From: Atlantibacter hermannii
GTDB taxonomy: Bacteria; Pseudomonadota; Gammaproteobacteria; Enterobacterales; Enterobacteriaceae
DNA length: 64,000 bases
Direction: 5' to 3'
Assembly (NCBI GenBank): GCA_900635495.1
Contig: LR134136.1
Coordinates: 3,596,001-3,660,000, forward strand
Every line of letters begins with the position of its first letter. The first letter of the stretch is position 1. This document shows positions 17,700 through 27,470 of this stretch, one piece after another. A program made the translations under genes and the position numbers. The notes under the pieces are model-generated. The model did no database searches. It worked only from the letters and a program-made list of their open reading frames with translations, and had not been told where the DNA came from.

Positions 17700-19031
17700 G
17701 TGGTGAAGGAGCGTAGAACCGAGTTGGTCCAGGGGTTTCGTCATTCAGTCCCTTATATTAATACCCACCGGGGTAAAACGTTTGTCATCATGCTGGGCGG
17801 CGAAGCGATAGAACACGAAAACTTTTCCAGCATTGTTAACGACATAGGCCTTCTTCACAGCCTCGGCATTCGGCTGGTTGTCGTGTATGGCGCACGTCCG
17901 CAAATCGATGCCAATCTGGCCGCCCATCATCATGAACCTCTGTACCACAAGCATACGCGGGTAACCGACGCGAAGACGCTTGAACTGGTTAAACAGGCGG
18001 CGGGCCAGTTGCAGCTTGATATCACGGCCCGTTTGTCGATGAGCCTCAGTAATACGCCGCTTCAGGGCGCGCATATTAACGTCGTCAGCGGCAACTTTAT
18101 TATTTCCCAACCGCTCGGCGTGGATGACGGCGTGGACTACTGCCACAGCGGGCGCGTGCGTCGTATTGATGATGAAGCCATCAACCGCCAGCTTGATAGC
18201 GGCGCTATCGTTCTGATGGGCCCGGTTGCGGTTTCCGTTACCGGCGAGAGTTTCAATCTGACGTCAGAAGAAATCGCGACCCAGCTCGCCAGTAAATTAA
18301 AAGCCGAGAAGATGATTGGCTTTTGCTCGTCCCAGGGCGTAACCGACAACGAAGGCAATATCATTTCTGAGCTGTTCCCTAACGATGCCCAGGCACGCAT
18401 TGAAGAGCTGGAAGCTGCGGGCGATTACCATTCAGGTACGGTGCGCTTTTTACGCGGGGCGGTGAAGGCTTGCCGCAGCGGTGTGCGCCGCAGCCATCTG
18501 ATCAGCTATCAGGAAGATGGCGCGCTGTTGCAGGAACTGTTTTCCCGCGAGGGGATTGGCACCCAAATCGTGATGGAAAGCGCAGAGCAGGTTCGCCGTG
18601 CCACCATCAATGATATCGGCGGTATTCTTGAACTGATTCGCCCGCTGGAACAACAGGGTATTCTGGTGCGCCGTTCCCGCGAACAGCTGGAAATGGAAAT
18701 TGATAAGTTCACCATTATTCAGCGCGATAATCTGACGATCGCCTGCGCGGCGCTCTATCCGTTCCCGGAAGAGAAAATCGGCGAAATGGCCTGCGTGGCG
18801 GTCCATCCCGATTACCGGAGTTCGTCACGCGGCGAGATGCTTCTGGAGCGCATCGCGCAACAGGCCCGACAGATTGGCCTGAGCAAACTGTTTGTGCTGA
18901 CAACGCGCAGCATTCACTGGTTTCAGGAGCGTGGTTTTACGCCGGTGGATATCGATTCACTGCCGGAAAGCAAAAAAGAGATGTACAACTATCAGCGCCG
19001 TTCAAAAGTGCTGATGGCCGACCTTACCTGA
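17700..19031 (+). CDS. argA: N-acetylglutamate synthase ArgA
   Basis: First enzyme of arginine biosynthesis: acetyl-CoA plus glutamate to N-acetylglutamate, feedback-inhibited by arginine. 443 residues from the GTG at 17700, equal to E. coli; an upstream ATG at 17685 would add five residues. The N-terminal kinase-like regulatory domain (KTFVIMLGGEAIEHE) is followed from about 295 by a GNAT acetyltransferase domain with CVAVHPDYRSSSRGEMLL as acetyl-CoA loop. The operator pair is immediately upstream. Confidence 0.96.
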   Translation: MVKERRTELVQGFRHSVPYINTHRGKTFVIMLGGEAIEHENFSSIVNDIGLLHSLGIRLVVVYGARPQIDANLAAHHHEPLYHKHTRVTDAKTLELVKQAAGQLQLDITARLSMSLSNTPLQGAHINVVSGNFIISQPLGVDDGVDYCHSGRVRRIDDEAINRQLDSGAIVLMGPVAVSVTGESFNLTSEEIATQLASKLKAEKMIGFCSSQGVTDNEGNIISELFPNDAQARIEELEAAGDYHSGTVRFLRGAVKACRSGVRRSHLISYQEDGALLQELFSREGIGTQIVMESAEQVRRATINDIGGILELIRPLEQQGILVRRSREQLEMEIDKFTIIQRDNLTIACAALYPFPEEKIGEMACVAVHPDYRSSSRGEMLLERIAQQARQIGLSKLFVLTTRSIHWFQERGFTPVDIDSLPESKKEMYNYQRRSKVLMADLT

Positions 19032-19038
19032 CCTTATC

Positions 19039-19058
19039 GCCTGCCCTCGCGGGCAGGC
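19039..19058. terminator. Hairpin between convergent argA and recD
   Basis: GCCTGCCC TCGC GGGCAGGC: a perfect 8-pair stem with tetraloop. There is no long T run on either strand. Confidence 0.6.
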
Positions 19059-19063
19059 ATGCA

Positions 19064-20894
19064 TTATTGCGAGAAATGCGTCAGCAATCCGCTTCGCCGT
19101 TCGGTACGGGCGGTGACCGCCTGACGCAGTACGCGCTCATCCCCATACAGCGACAATTTTTCCCGGGCGCGCGTGATCGCGGTATACACCAGTTCGCGGG
19201 TCAGTACCGGCGCATACTGATTAGGCAGGATCAGCGCCGCATGCTTGAATTCCGACCCCTGAGATTTATGGACGGTCATCGCCCAGGCGGTGTCATGCTC
19301 CGGCAACCGGCTGGGTGAAACGGACTTTATGGTCCCATCCGGCAATGGAAACCAAACGCGCAACCCCTGTCCGCGATTCAGCGCAACGCCGATATCGCCG
19401 TTGAACAGGCCCAGCGCGCTGTCATTGCGGGCAATCATGACGGGCCGCCCTTCATACCATTTTGAATGGGCTGAACGGATAATTTTCCGTTTGCGGACCA
19501 GCGTCTGCTCAAGCTGTTCATTTAATCCGCTTACGCCGTACGGCCCTTCCCGCAACGCGCACAGCAGCTGGAAATCGCTAAACTCGCGCAGGATATCGGC
19601 AGGCTCGGCACGCTCGTGAACGCCCTGTAAAAAACGACCGTAACCGTCAATCGCCTCTTCCATCATCACGACATAATCTTCCCCGCCATTCAGTGGCTTA
19701 AGGCAGATATCCGCAAAGCCTTTCGCAAAGGCCTGATTTACGCCTTTATGGTCGCTGCAGTTGACTGCCTGAGCCAGTTGGCCAATGCCTGACGCGCTGT
19801 CAAAACGGTAACTGGTGCGCAACAGACACAGGGCATCACGCAGTTCGCTGGCGGTATTGGAGCTGGAGTGCGGCACCGGGCAGCCGGTCAACGTGCTTAA
19901 CTCGCTTGCGCGGGCCGGTGTATAGGCTTCGTGGGCGTAATGGCAAATATCCCCCAATACCGCGCCCGCTTCTACCGACGCCAGTTGGTCGCGATCACCC
20001 AGGAAGATCACTCGCGCATGAAGCGGTAAAGCCGAGATTAAGCGCGCCATCATCGGTAAATCGATCATTGACGCTTCATCCACAACCAACACATCCAGAT
20101 GCAAAGGGTTGTCTTCATGGTGACGCGTCCGCTGGCGACCGGGTGTCACCCCGAGCAAACGGTGCAATGTGCTGGCCTCATCCGGGAACGCGGCTTTTTG
20201 GGCAGCACTGAGCGGTAAATTCGCCAGTGCGGCACCCAGCGATTCCGTTAGCCTGGCCGCGGCTTTCCCGGTTGGCGCGGCAAGCCGGATGCGGGGCGTA
20301 GAGGCACTCAGTTGCACCAGCGCCGCCAGCAATTTCGCCACGGTGGTGGTTTTCCCGGTACCCGGCCCGCCGGAAATCACCGAAATTCGCCGGGTTAACG
20401 CCACGGCGGCAGCAACCTTTTGCCAGTCGATGGTGTCACCTGCCGGAAACAGCGTATTGAGCACCGCCGCGACCTGGGCCGGATCCACCTCAACAGGACG
20501 ATTATGTTCGCGAAAGAATGCCGCAACGGCCTTTTCATGCCGCCACATCCGGTGCAGATAGAGACACTCCCCCCACCAGCTTTAACGGGGTGGGCTCTTC
20601 GCCTTCGCTGACCGCATGACTCGCGAGCAGCACGTCGCGCCAGTCAGCGGGATTACCGGCTTCATCAAACAGCGTTTGCCAGAACGGATCGCGCCGCACG
20701 CCTGCCGCATCATCAGGATTTAACCGGGACAATGGCAAACATACGTGCCCTTCCCCTGCGTCGCGGCTAACCAGCGCCGCCGCCAGCATGACTGCCGGTT
20801 CGCTTGATGAAGCAACCATAAAAGCGAACTGCACATCCAGCGGACGCAGCAACTTCAGCTGTTGAGCCTGCTGCAGTAATTTATCCATCTTCAT
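19064..20894 (-). pseudogene. recD: RecBCD alpha subunit RecD, one frameshift as read
   Basis: Fast 5'-3' helicase subunit of RecBCD. The N-terminal part (MKMDKLLQQAQQLKLLRPLDVQF) and the large helicase part lie in different frames. The helicase has Walker A SGGPGTGKTTTVAKLL, VVDEASMIDLPMM, GDRDQLASVEAGAVLGDI and TVHKSQGSEF. They meet at a run of six C at 20569-20574; five would restore LVGECLYLHRMWRHEKAVA. The reconstructed length is about 609 residues, near the E. coli 608. The start overlaps the recB stop as ATGA. Given that partners recB and (after repair) recC are intact, a homopolymer sequencing insertion is the best explanation. Confidence 0.88.
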
Positions 20895-23800
20895 TGGGTC
20901 GCCAACTCCTGACCGGCAAATAACGCGTCCATTCCCTGTATCAACCCGGCGTCCGGCCGGGTGGTAAAGATGCCATTTTCCGGATGGGCCGGGTCCACGC
21001 CGCGCAGGAACAGATAAATGACGCCGCCAAAATGTTTTTCATAGTCATAACCCGCCAGACGATGGCGTAAATAGCGGTGCAGCGCCAGGGTATACAGCTG
21101 ATATTGCAAATCGTAACGGTGGGACTGCATTGCCTGCGCCATCGCTTCACGCGTATAGGCTTCGCTGCCGTCGCCCAGCCAGTTCGATTTATAGTCCAGC
21201 AGGTAATAACGCCCCTGCCAGCGGAAAACGAGATCGATAAAGCCTTTCAGCATACCGCGTACCTGTTTGAAATCGAGGGGCGGGCACGAGGCAGAAAGCG
21301 GATCGTAACGGCGAATTAACGCGTCCAGCCGTTGTGATTCCAGATCGGTTTCAATCGGCAGGTAAAATTCCAGCTCGACCTGTTTATCCTTCGCGCCGAG
21401 CTGATTAAGCCGGACGCCGGACGCGTTGAGCGGTGCCGCTAAAATCGCGTCAAACCAGGCGGTAAATACCCCTGCCCAGTCGCTGTCGAATCCGCCCAAT
21501 TGCAGTTGTTCGGCAAGCCAGGCTGCATCCAGTTGCGCAGTAAAATCGAGGTTCTCAAACAGGCCGTGCAGAAAGGTTCCCGGCGATGCGCCGCGTGGGA
21601 AGGTGTGAGGCGTCATCTCCGGGCTAACGCTGTCGACCCGATTACCGGCAGCGTCAATATCCAGCCGGGGTAACAGCAGTTGCGCTGCGCTACCGCCATG
21701 CTGCTGGAGCGCGGAATAACTGGTGACGCGCCAGCTGTCTTTGACCTCGCGGCTCGGTTCGCGGGCATCCAGTTGCAACGCGGGCGGTTGCGGCGGCTGC
21801 CAGGGCTGTGTATCCGGATCGACGGCAATTTCCAGGCTAATATCCTCACCGCACAGCGCCTCAAGGCAGCGGCGCAACCCGGCTGGATCCTGCGGTTCGC
21901 CGCCCTGAATCAGGCGGCCCAGCGCACTCTGGTGAAGACTGGTATCGCCTTTTTTGGCCCCGCGTCCTTTAAATAAGGGCGCAATGCCGATGCTGCAGTG
22001 CCAGACCGAACGGGTTAGTGCCACATACAGCAAGCGCAAATCTTCCGCCAGCCGCTCAGCTTCCGCGAGCGCCAGGCTTTCTTCATCATTGTCTAAATCG
22101 AGCACCGGCATAAAGGTGGCACGATCGTGATAAAACGCCTGTTTTTGCTCCCGGTAATCGGCGATGAACGGCAGCCAGACCAGCGGATATTCCAGCCCTT
22201 TCGATTTGTGCACGGTGACGATCTGCACCAGATGCTTATCACTTTCCAGACGAAGCTGCTGACTGGCTGCGTTTGCATCCGGTTCAGCAATATGTTGAGA
22301 GAGCCAGCGCAGCAGCGCCGGTTCGCTGTCGAGCTGCGCAGACGCCTCCTGCAATAATTCAGTCAGATGCAGCAGGTCTGTTAAGCGCCGTTCGCCGCCG
22401 GGGGTCGCCAGTAAATTTTCGGCGATACGTCGCTCCACCATTAAGGCGCGGATCATGGGCATCACGCCACGGGTTAACCAGATTTGTCGGTAGCCGTCGA
22501 ACTCCTCAACCAGCGCGTCCCAGGCGTCTTCATCCTGATTAATCGCGTCTATCGTCGCGGCATTGAGCCCAAGCATGCTGGTGGCGATGGCGCTGCGTAA
22601 GGCGCTTTCCAGCTCAGGATTGAGCGTCGCCTGCAAGACCCAAAGCAGATCCAGCGCTTCCTGCGTAGAGAAAACGCTGTCGCGGTTTGAAAGGTAAACC
22701 GAAGGGATGGTTAACGCCTCCAGCGCCTGACGGATCACTGCGGCTTCGATGCGGTTACGCACCAGCACGGTAATATCCGATGCCTGAACGGGACGTTTTT
22801 TTTCATTATCCCACAGCAACGCTTCGCCACGGCTACCGGCATCCAGCCAGTCGCGGATTTGTCCGGCACAGACTGCTGCCATAGTTTGTTGGTACTCGCT
22901 CACTCCCGCGCCTTCGCCATCCATCAGCCAGAGTTTCATCGCTGATTGCGTCTGGCCGTTAACCTCAAAACGCAAACCGTGATTCTTAGGCGCGGCATTG
23001 ACCTTCAAAAAGGGGATCTCTTTGAACATAAACGGCTGGGGTAGCTGACTAAACAGGCGATTGACGCTTGCCACCATACCCGGCGCGGAACGCCAGTTAG
23101 TATCAAGAGTATAGTGAGCGCTAACTTCACCTCGCGCGCGCATATACGTAAAAATGTCTGCACCGCGAAAAGCGTATATCGCCTGTTTCGGATCGCCGAT
23201 CAACAGCAATGCGGTATCAGGCTGTTTATGCCAGATACGGCGGAAGATACGGTATTGCTGCGGGTCAGTATCCTGAAACTCATCAATCATGGCCGCCGGG
23301 AAACGGGTGCGTATCGCCTGCGCCAGGGCCTCGCCGGCAGGCTGGTTGAGCGCCTCATCCAGTCTGCTCAGCATGTCGTCAAAACCCAGCTCGCCACGGC
23401 GGCGTTTTTGCATCGCCACGGTGTAGCGGATTTCTTTAATCGCACGCGCCAACACCAGGTCGCGCAGTGAAAGCGGCTCCGCCAGCAAAGCATCGATTTC
23501 AGTAAACAGCGGATGACGCGGCGGCTCGCCTTTTTTGGTTTTTTCATTAAGCGTCGACTGGGCAAACTTTTCCAGCGCATCCGGCAACGCATAGGTTTGG
23601 GTCTCTTCACAGGCCCATGCGTTGACCTTATCCAGCCATGACGGCAGGTTGCGGCTGCTGTAACTGCGTTTATCAACGTCGGACCCGGCAATCAGCGGGC
23701 CCACCTCCGCTGCCGCAGCGCGCCAGCGTATTTTTACCTGTTCAATCCGCTCAATAATTTTTTGATGGCGGCTTTCAATGGTTTCATCATCAGCGGGTGT

Positions 23801-24433
23801 CGACTTCAGCTGTGGCGCCTCGCCCTGCAGATAGCTGTTGATATCGCGCAGTAGCGCCTGCGGCCCTTGCCATAATTCGCTGATGGCGCGTGCCACCGAT
23901 TTATCAAGCGGATAGCAATGCCGACGCCAGAAATCCGCACACGCCTGATAACGCAGTAAAGACTCATCTTCGATCAGCTTTTGCTCAAACGGCATGCCGG
24001 ATTCAAAGGCGTTGAGATTGAGCATGCGCTGGCAAAAGCCGTGGATAGTAAAAATCGAGGCTTCATCCATCTGGCGCTCGGCGAGCAGCAATGCCTGCGC
24101 GGCATCGGCCAGATCGGGGATTTCAGCCAGCAATTGCTGAAAAAGTGGGCTGGAGGTATGCCCGCGCAGGCAGGCAATACGCAGTTCGTGAATATTGGTG
24201 CGGATACGGCCACGGAGTTCTTCAGTGGCCGCTTCGGTAAACGTCACCACCAGCAGCGATTCCGGCATTAACACGCGCGGATGCGCGGCGGGACCGCCCA
24301 GTCCTAATAACAGCCGCAAATACAGCGCGGCTATCGTATACGTTTTACCGGTACCGGCCGACGCTTCGATCAGCCGTTCGCCCACCAGGGGCAAACGTAA
24401 GGGATCAAGGGGCTGGACGGTCTCATCGGTCAT
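20891..24433 (-). CDS. recB: RecBCD beta subunit RecB
   Basis: 3'-5' helicase and nuclease subunit of exonuclease V, which processes double-strand breaks and loads RecA at Chi. 1180 residues from ATG 24433, exactly the E. coli length; the longer in-frame start is rejected. UvrD-type motifs include EASAGTGKTYTIAALYLRL (about 22), DEFQDTDPQQYRIF, GDPKQAIYAFRGADIF and VTVHKSKGLEYPLVWLPF. The C-terminal nuclease has FIDLVFRWQGRYYLLDYKSN, holding the metal-binding DYK. It overlaps ptrA upstream and recD downstream by ATGA junctions, so all are co-translated. Confidence 0.96.
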   Translation of the reverse strand: MTDETVQPLDPLRLPLVGERLIEASAGTGKTYTIAALYLRLLLGLGGPAAHPRVLMPESLLVVTFTEAATEELRGRIRTNIHELRIACLRGHTSSPLFQQLLAEIPDLADAAQALLLAERQMDEASIFTIHGFCQRMLNLNAFESGMPFEQKLIEDESLLRYQACADFWRRHCYPLDKSVARAISELWQGPQALLRDINSYLQGEAPQLKSTPADDETIESRHQKIIERIEQVKIRWRAAAAEVGPLIAGSDVDKRSYSSRNLPSWLDKVNAWACEETQTYALPDALEKFAQSTLNEKTKKGEPPRHPLFTEIDALLAEPLSLRDLVLARAIKEIRYTVAMQKRRRGELGFDDMLSRLDEALNQPAGEALAQAIRTRFPAAMIDEFQDTDPQQYRIFRRIWHKQPDTALLLIGDPKQAIYAFRGADIFTYMRARGEVSAHYTLDTNWRSAPGMVASVNRLFSQLPQPFMFKEIPFLKVNAAPKNHGLRFEVNGQTQSAMKLWLMDGEGAGVSEYQQTMAAVCAGQIRDWLDAGSRGEALLWDNEKKRPVQASDITVLVRNRIEAAVIRQALEALTIPSVYLSNRDSVFSTQEALDLLWVLQATLNPELESALRSAIATSMLGLNAATIDAINQDEDAWDALVEEFDGYRQIWLTRGVMPMIRALMVERRIAENLLATPGGERRLTDLLHLTELLQEASAQLDSEPALLRWLSQHIAEPDANAASQQLRLESDKHLVQIVTVHKSKGLEYPLVWLPFIADYREQKQAFYHDRATFMPVLDLDNDEESLALAEAERLAEDLRLLYVALTRSVWHCSIGIAPLFKGRGAKKGDTSLHQSALGRLIQGGEPQDPAGLRRCLEALCGEDISLEIAVDPDTQPWQPPQPPALQLDAREPSREVKDSWRVTSYSALQQHGGSAAQLLLPRLDIDAAGNRVDSVSPEMTPHTFPRGASPGTFLHGLFENLDFTAQLDAAWLAEQLQLGGFDSDWAGVFTAWFDAILAAPLNASGVRLNQLGAKDKQVELEFYLPIETDLESQRLDALIRRYDPLSASCPPLDFKQVRGMLKGFIDLVFRWQGRYYLLDYKSNWLGDGSEAYTREAMAQAMQSHRYDLQYQLYTLALHRYLRHRLAGYDYEKHFGGVIYLFLRGVDPAHPENGIFTTRPDAGLIQGMDALFAGQELATQ

Positions 24434-27315
24434 GGTTTCTCGCTTAACAGGGGTAAAGATTGTTGCAACGCGCTGACGCTGTCCCAAATCTTCCCGCCTT
24501 CAGGCGTCGCGTAATCGGGTTTGCTCTGGCTACCGGCAATCTGCGATAACATCGTCATACCCTGCGGCGCAACGACGGCCTGATGAAAGAAATCAGCCAG
24601 TTTTTGGGGCGTCAGCTGTTTAATTTCGGCGATTACTTTATCACGCGAATCAAACTTCATATTACCCCGATCGAAATCTTTGCTGACCATTGATGCTTCC
24701 TGACCCAGCGTTTGCGGCGCTTCAAGCATCTGGTTAATCACACCCTGCTGGATCTGGGCAAACGTCGCCTGATCCATTTCCCGCAAACGCTTTTCAGCCG
24801 TCGGGAAAAATGCCTGATAGCGCGCCCACAGCGCAGCGGGCTGCTTATCGCTGCTTTGCAACAGGAACCCCATTCCCCACTGACGTCCGACGCTCATCGG
24901 GAAGGCGAAAACCGCGTAGCCTAACTGCTCTTCAGTACGGAGTTGATTGTAGAACCAGGGCTGGACAATTTGCCCAAGCATGGTGCTGTAAGCCGAACTT
25001 ACCGTTTCGTCATACCCCGTCGGCACAAAGACCGCAGCGAGCGCGGAGTCCGTGCTGCTGCCAGCTTTATTGAAAATCGCCTGCTGTTTGTTATCGACAA
25101 CCACATCCTGATTCCGGGGCCACGTCTTGCCTTGCGTTCCCAGTTGCGTCCTGGCTTGTTGAGCCAGTTCCGTAGCCTGTTGCGGCGAGATATTTCCCAC
25201 CATCAGGAACTCAGGACGCGCATTGGCTTTTAACTGCTCACGGTACTTAAGCACATCGGCAAGCGTAATCGACGGCAACAGCGCCCGACGCGCTTCGCGC
25301 TGGAAATACGGCACCTGCGACACCATTTGCACAGGCATAATGGCCTGGTCGTAGGCTTTGCCCTTTTCGGCTGAATCCATCATCTGGGTATACCAGGACT
25401 TTGCCTGCGCCAGTTGCTGTTCATCGGGGGTATAGCTGAAGTAGCCGTCAAGCAGCGCTAAAAACAGTTTCGGCAAGCGTTGAGTATATCCATTCGCATT
25501 GACCATCAGGCCATTATTGGCATTAGTGGAAAAGCTAATGCCGCCAACCGAAGCCTGATTGCTCAACTGGTCCAGCGCCAGCCCAGCCAGATAGTCATTA
25601 AGCGCAAACAGCACCTGATTTTTGGCGCTGTCCATCGCTTGCGGATTACGCAGCACCACTGAAATATCCGCCTTCGGTTCGCTGGCGAAATAGCGGCTTG
25701 GCATATACACCACCCGCAAGCCTTCTTCATTCACGAGTAGTTCGGGATGTTTATAAGCTTTATCCGCTTTGATCAGCGTGAAATCGTCAGGAATGTAAGG
25801 ATTAAGCTCAGGCAACTGCAGCGCGATCGACTGCGCTTTTTGCTGCCACTCCGCCCGCGTCTCAGGCGTAATTTTATCGACCTGGTAAGACGCATCTACA
25901 AAGTAGGCTTGTTTATTGTGCGGCTCGTTGGGGCTGATATACCAGATACGGGCATTTTCCGGCGTCATCATGTTCAGTCGCGCAGTGATTTCCTGCGGAT
26001 CGTAACGGTCGGCAATGTTCACCGCATCCAGCGTATGGGCGACGGGCACGCGGATCATGGTATCCGCCAGCCATTCCACATACCCCATATCCCTGGAGAT
26101 GGACGGGTAACGAAAATCTAAATCCAGAACATGCGCCAGCTCATCGAAATAGCGTTTATCAATGCCCTGGCTGCGCAGTAAATTGATATAGCTGAACACG
26201 GCGGCGACCACCTCATCACGACTGGCGAGGCCTTTATCGGTCAGCGTCACCGAGATGGCGAAAACGCCGCTGTTACCGTTTACCACAGGGTCGGAGTCTG
26301 CCCGCACCCCTTCTGCCAGCCCCTGTTTTTGTAACCAGTCAGAAAGCGTATCGGTGCTGCGGTTACCAAACAGATAGCCAATGAGCTCATCGGTTTTACT
26401 GCGAAACTTATCGGTGTTGTTATCGATACGAAATTCAATGCGTACCACCTTGCGCGGCATCACCGGTACGTAGTGGATAAATATGCCTTTTTGCGCATCG
26501 GTGACCACTGGCACATCGATAACCGGCTTCTCGATATTTTTATTCGGTACGCGGCCATAGGTTTGCGCGGCGATGCGCGCCAGTTCCGGCAGCGGTTTGT
26601 TGCTGTATACCACGGCTTTCATCAAATTGGCCGAGTACCAGGTATCGCGAAATGAAACCAGCGCGTCATGCAGCGTACTGCCGGGCTTATCACTTAGCGT
26701 TTCAAGATTACCGCCGGAGAACTGCGAGCCGGGATGGGCAGGGTTAATGGTTTCGGCGCTGACCTGGGCCATGCGCATCCCGTCCCGTGAACGCGCCATG
26801 GTCAGTTCGGCATTGACCGCATTACGCTCGCGTTCAGCGTAGGCCTTTGCCAGCGTAGGAGCGGCGATAGCATCTGCGAGACGGTCAACCGCGCCTTCCA
26901 GGGCATTATTTTCCACTTCAAGATAAAACGCGGTGCGATAAGGCGCCGTGCTGGCGTTATGGCTGCCGCCATGCATCTTTAAAAACTCCGACAGGCTATC
27001 CGGCTGCGGATATTTTTTCGACCCCATCAGCGTCATATGCTCAAGATAATGCGCCAGCCCCTGATGATCTTTGGGATCTTCGAGGGAACCCACCGGCACC
27101 ACCAGCGCGGAAAGCGATTTAACCGCCTGCGGATCGCTGACCAGCAGGACAACCATCCCGTTATCCAGCCTGACGGCCTGATACTGCCGGGGATCTTTCT
27201 CACTTTTACGAATGGTTTCCTGAATCGGCTGCCAGCCCGTATCTGCCTGACTGACGGGAGCCCAAAAGGCAATGGAAAGGAAAAGCGCGGCTAACCCGGT
27301 GCGGCAATTAGGCAT
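24430..27315 (-). CDS. ptrA: Protease III (pitrilysin)
   Basis: Periplasmic zinc metalloprotease of the insulinase family (M16), 961 residues. Signal peptide with core ALFLSIAFWAPVSQA, cleavage near residue 24. The inverted zinc motif is in LAHYLEHMTLMGSKKYP (HxxEH, about residues 88-92), with the distal glutamate expected in ERNAVNAELTMARS. It lies between recC and recB, as in E. coli, with no evident functional link to recombination. Intact. Confidence 0.96.
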   Translation of the reverse strand: MPNCRTGLAALFLSIAFWAPVSQADTGWQPIQETIRKSEKDPRQYQAVRLDNGMVVLLVSDPQAVKSLSALVVPVGSLEDPKDHQGLAHYLEHMTLMGSKKYPQPDSLSEFLKMHGGSHNASTAPYRTAFYLEVENNALEGAVDRLADAIAAPTLAKAYAERERNAVNAELTMARSRDGMRMAQVSAETINPAHPGSQFSGGNLETLSDKPGSTLHDALVSFRDTWYSANLMKAVVYSNKPLPELARIAAQTYGRVPNKNIEKPVIDVPVVTDAQKGIFIHYVPVMPRKVVRIEFRIDNNTDKFRSKTDELIGYLFGNRSTDTLSDWLQKQGLAEGVRADSDPVVNGNSGVFAISVTLTDKGLASRDEVVAAVFSYINLLRSQGIDKRYFDELAHVLDLDFRYPSISRDMGYVEWLADTMIRVPVAHTLDAVNIADRYDPQEITARLNMMTPENARIWYISPNEPHNKQAYFVDASYQVDKITPETRAEWQQKAQSIALQLPELNPYIPDDFTLIKADKAYKHPELLVNEEGLRVVYMPSRYFASEPKADISVVLRNPQAMDSAKNQVLFALNDYLAGLALDQLSNQASVGGISFSTNANNGLMVNANGYTQRLPKLFLALLDGYFSYTPDEQQLAQAKSWYTQMMDSAEKGKAYDQAIMPVQMVSQVPYFQREARRALLPSITLADVLKYREQLKANARPEFLMVGNISPQQATELAQQARTQLGTQGKTWPRNQDVVVDNKQQAIFNKAGSSTDSALAAVFVPTGYDETVSSAYSTMLGQIVQPWFYNQLRTEEQLGYAVFAFPMSVGRQWGMGFLLQSSDKQPAALWARYQAFFPTAEKRLREMDQATFAQIQQGVINQMLEAPQTLGQEASMVSKDFDRGNMKFDSRDKVIAEIKQLTPQKLADFFHQAVVAPQGMTMLSQIAGSQSKPDYATPEGGKIWDSVSALQQSLPLLSEKP

Positions 27316-27470
27316 TCACGAACCTCATAATCACGAAACCTCTTCTGCTATTTATCATTAACCCAACAACGACTTATGCGGGTTCGACCCGCTTATTTTA
27401 TTGTGACTGCCCTGCCGGAATAAGATGCGCATAGTAAGTGAACGCTTACGGCAGCGCAATTTTTATACAG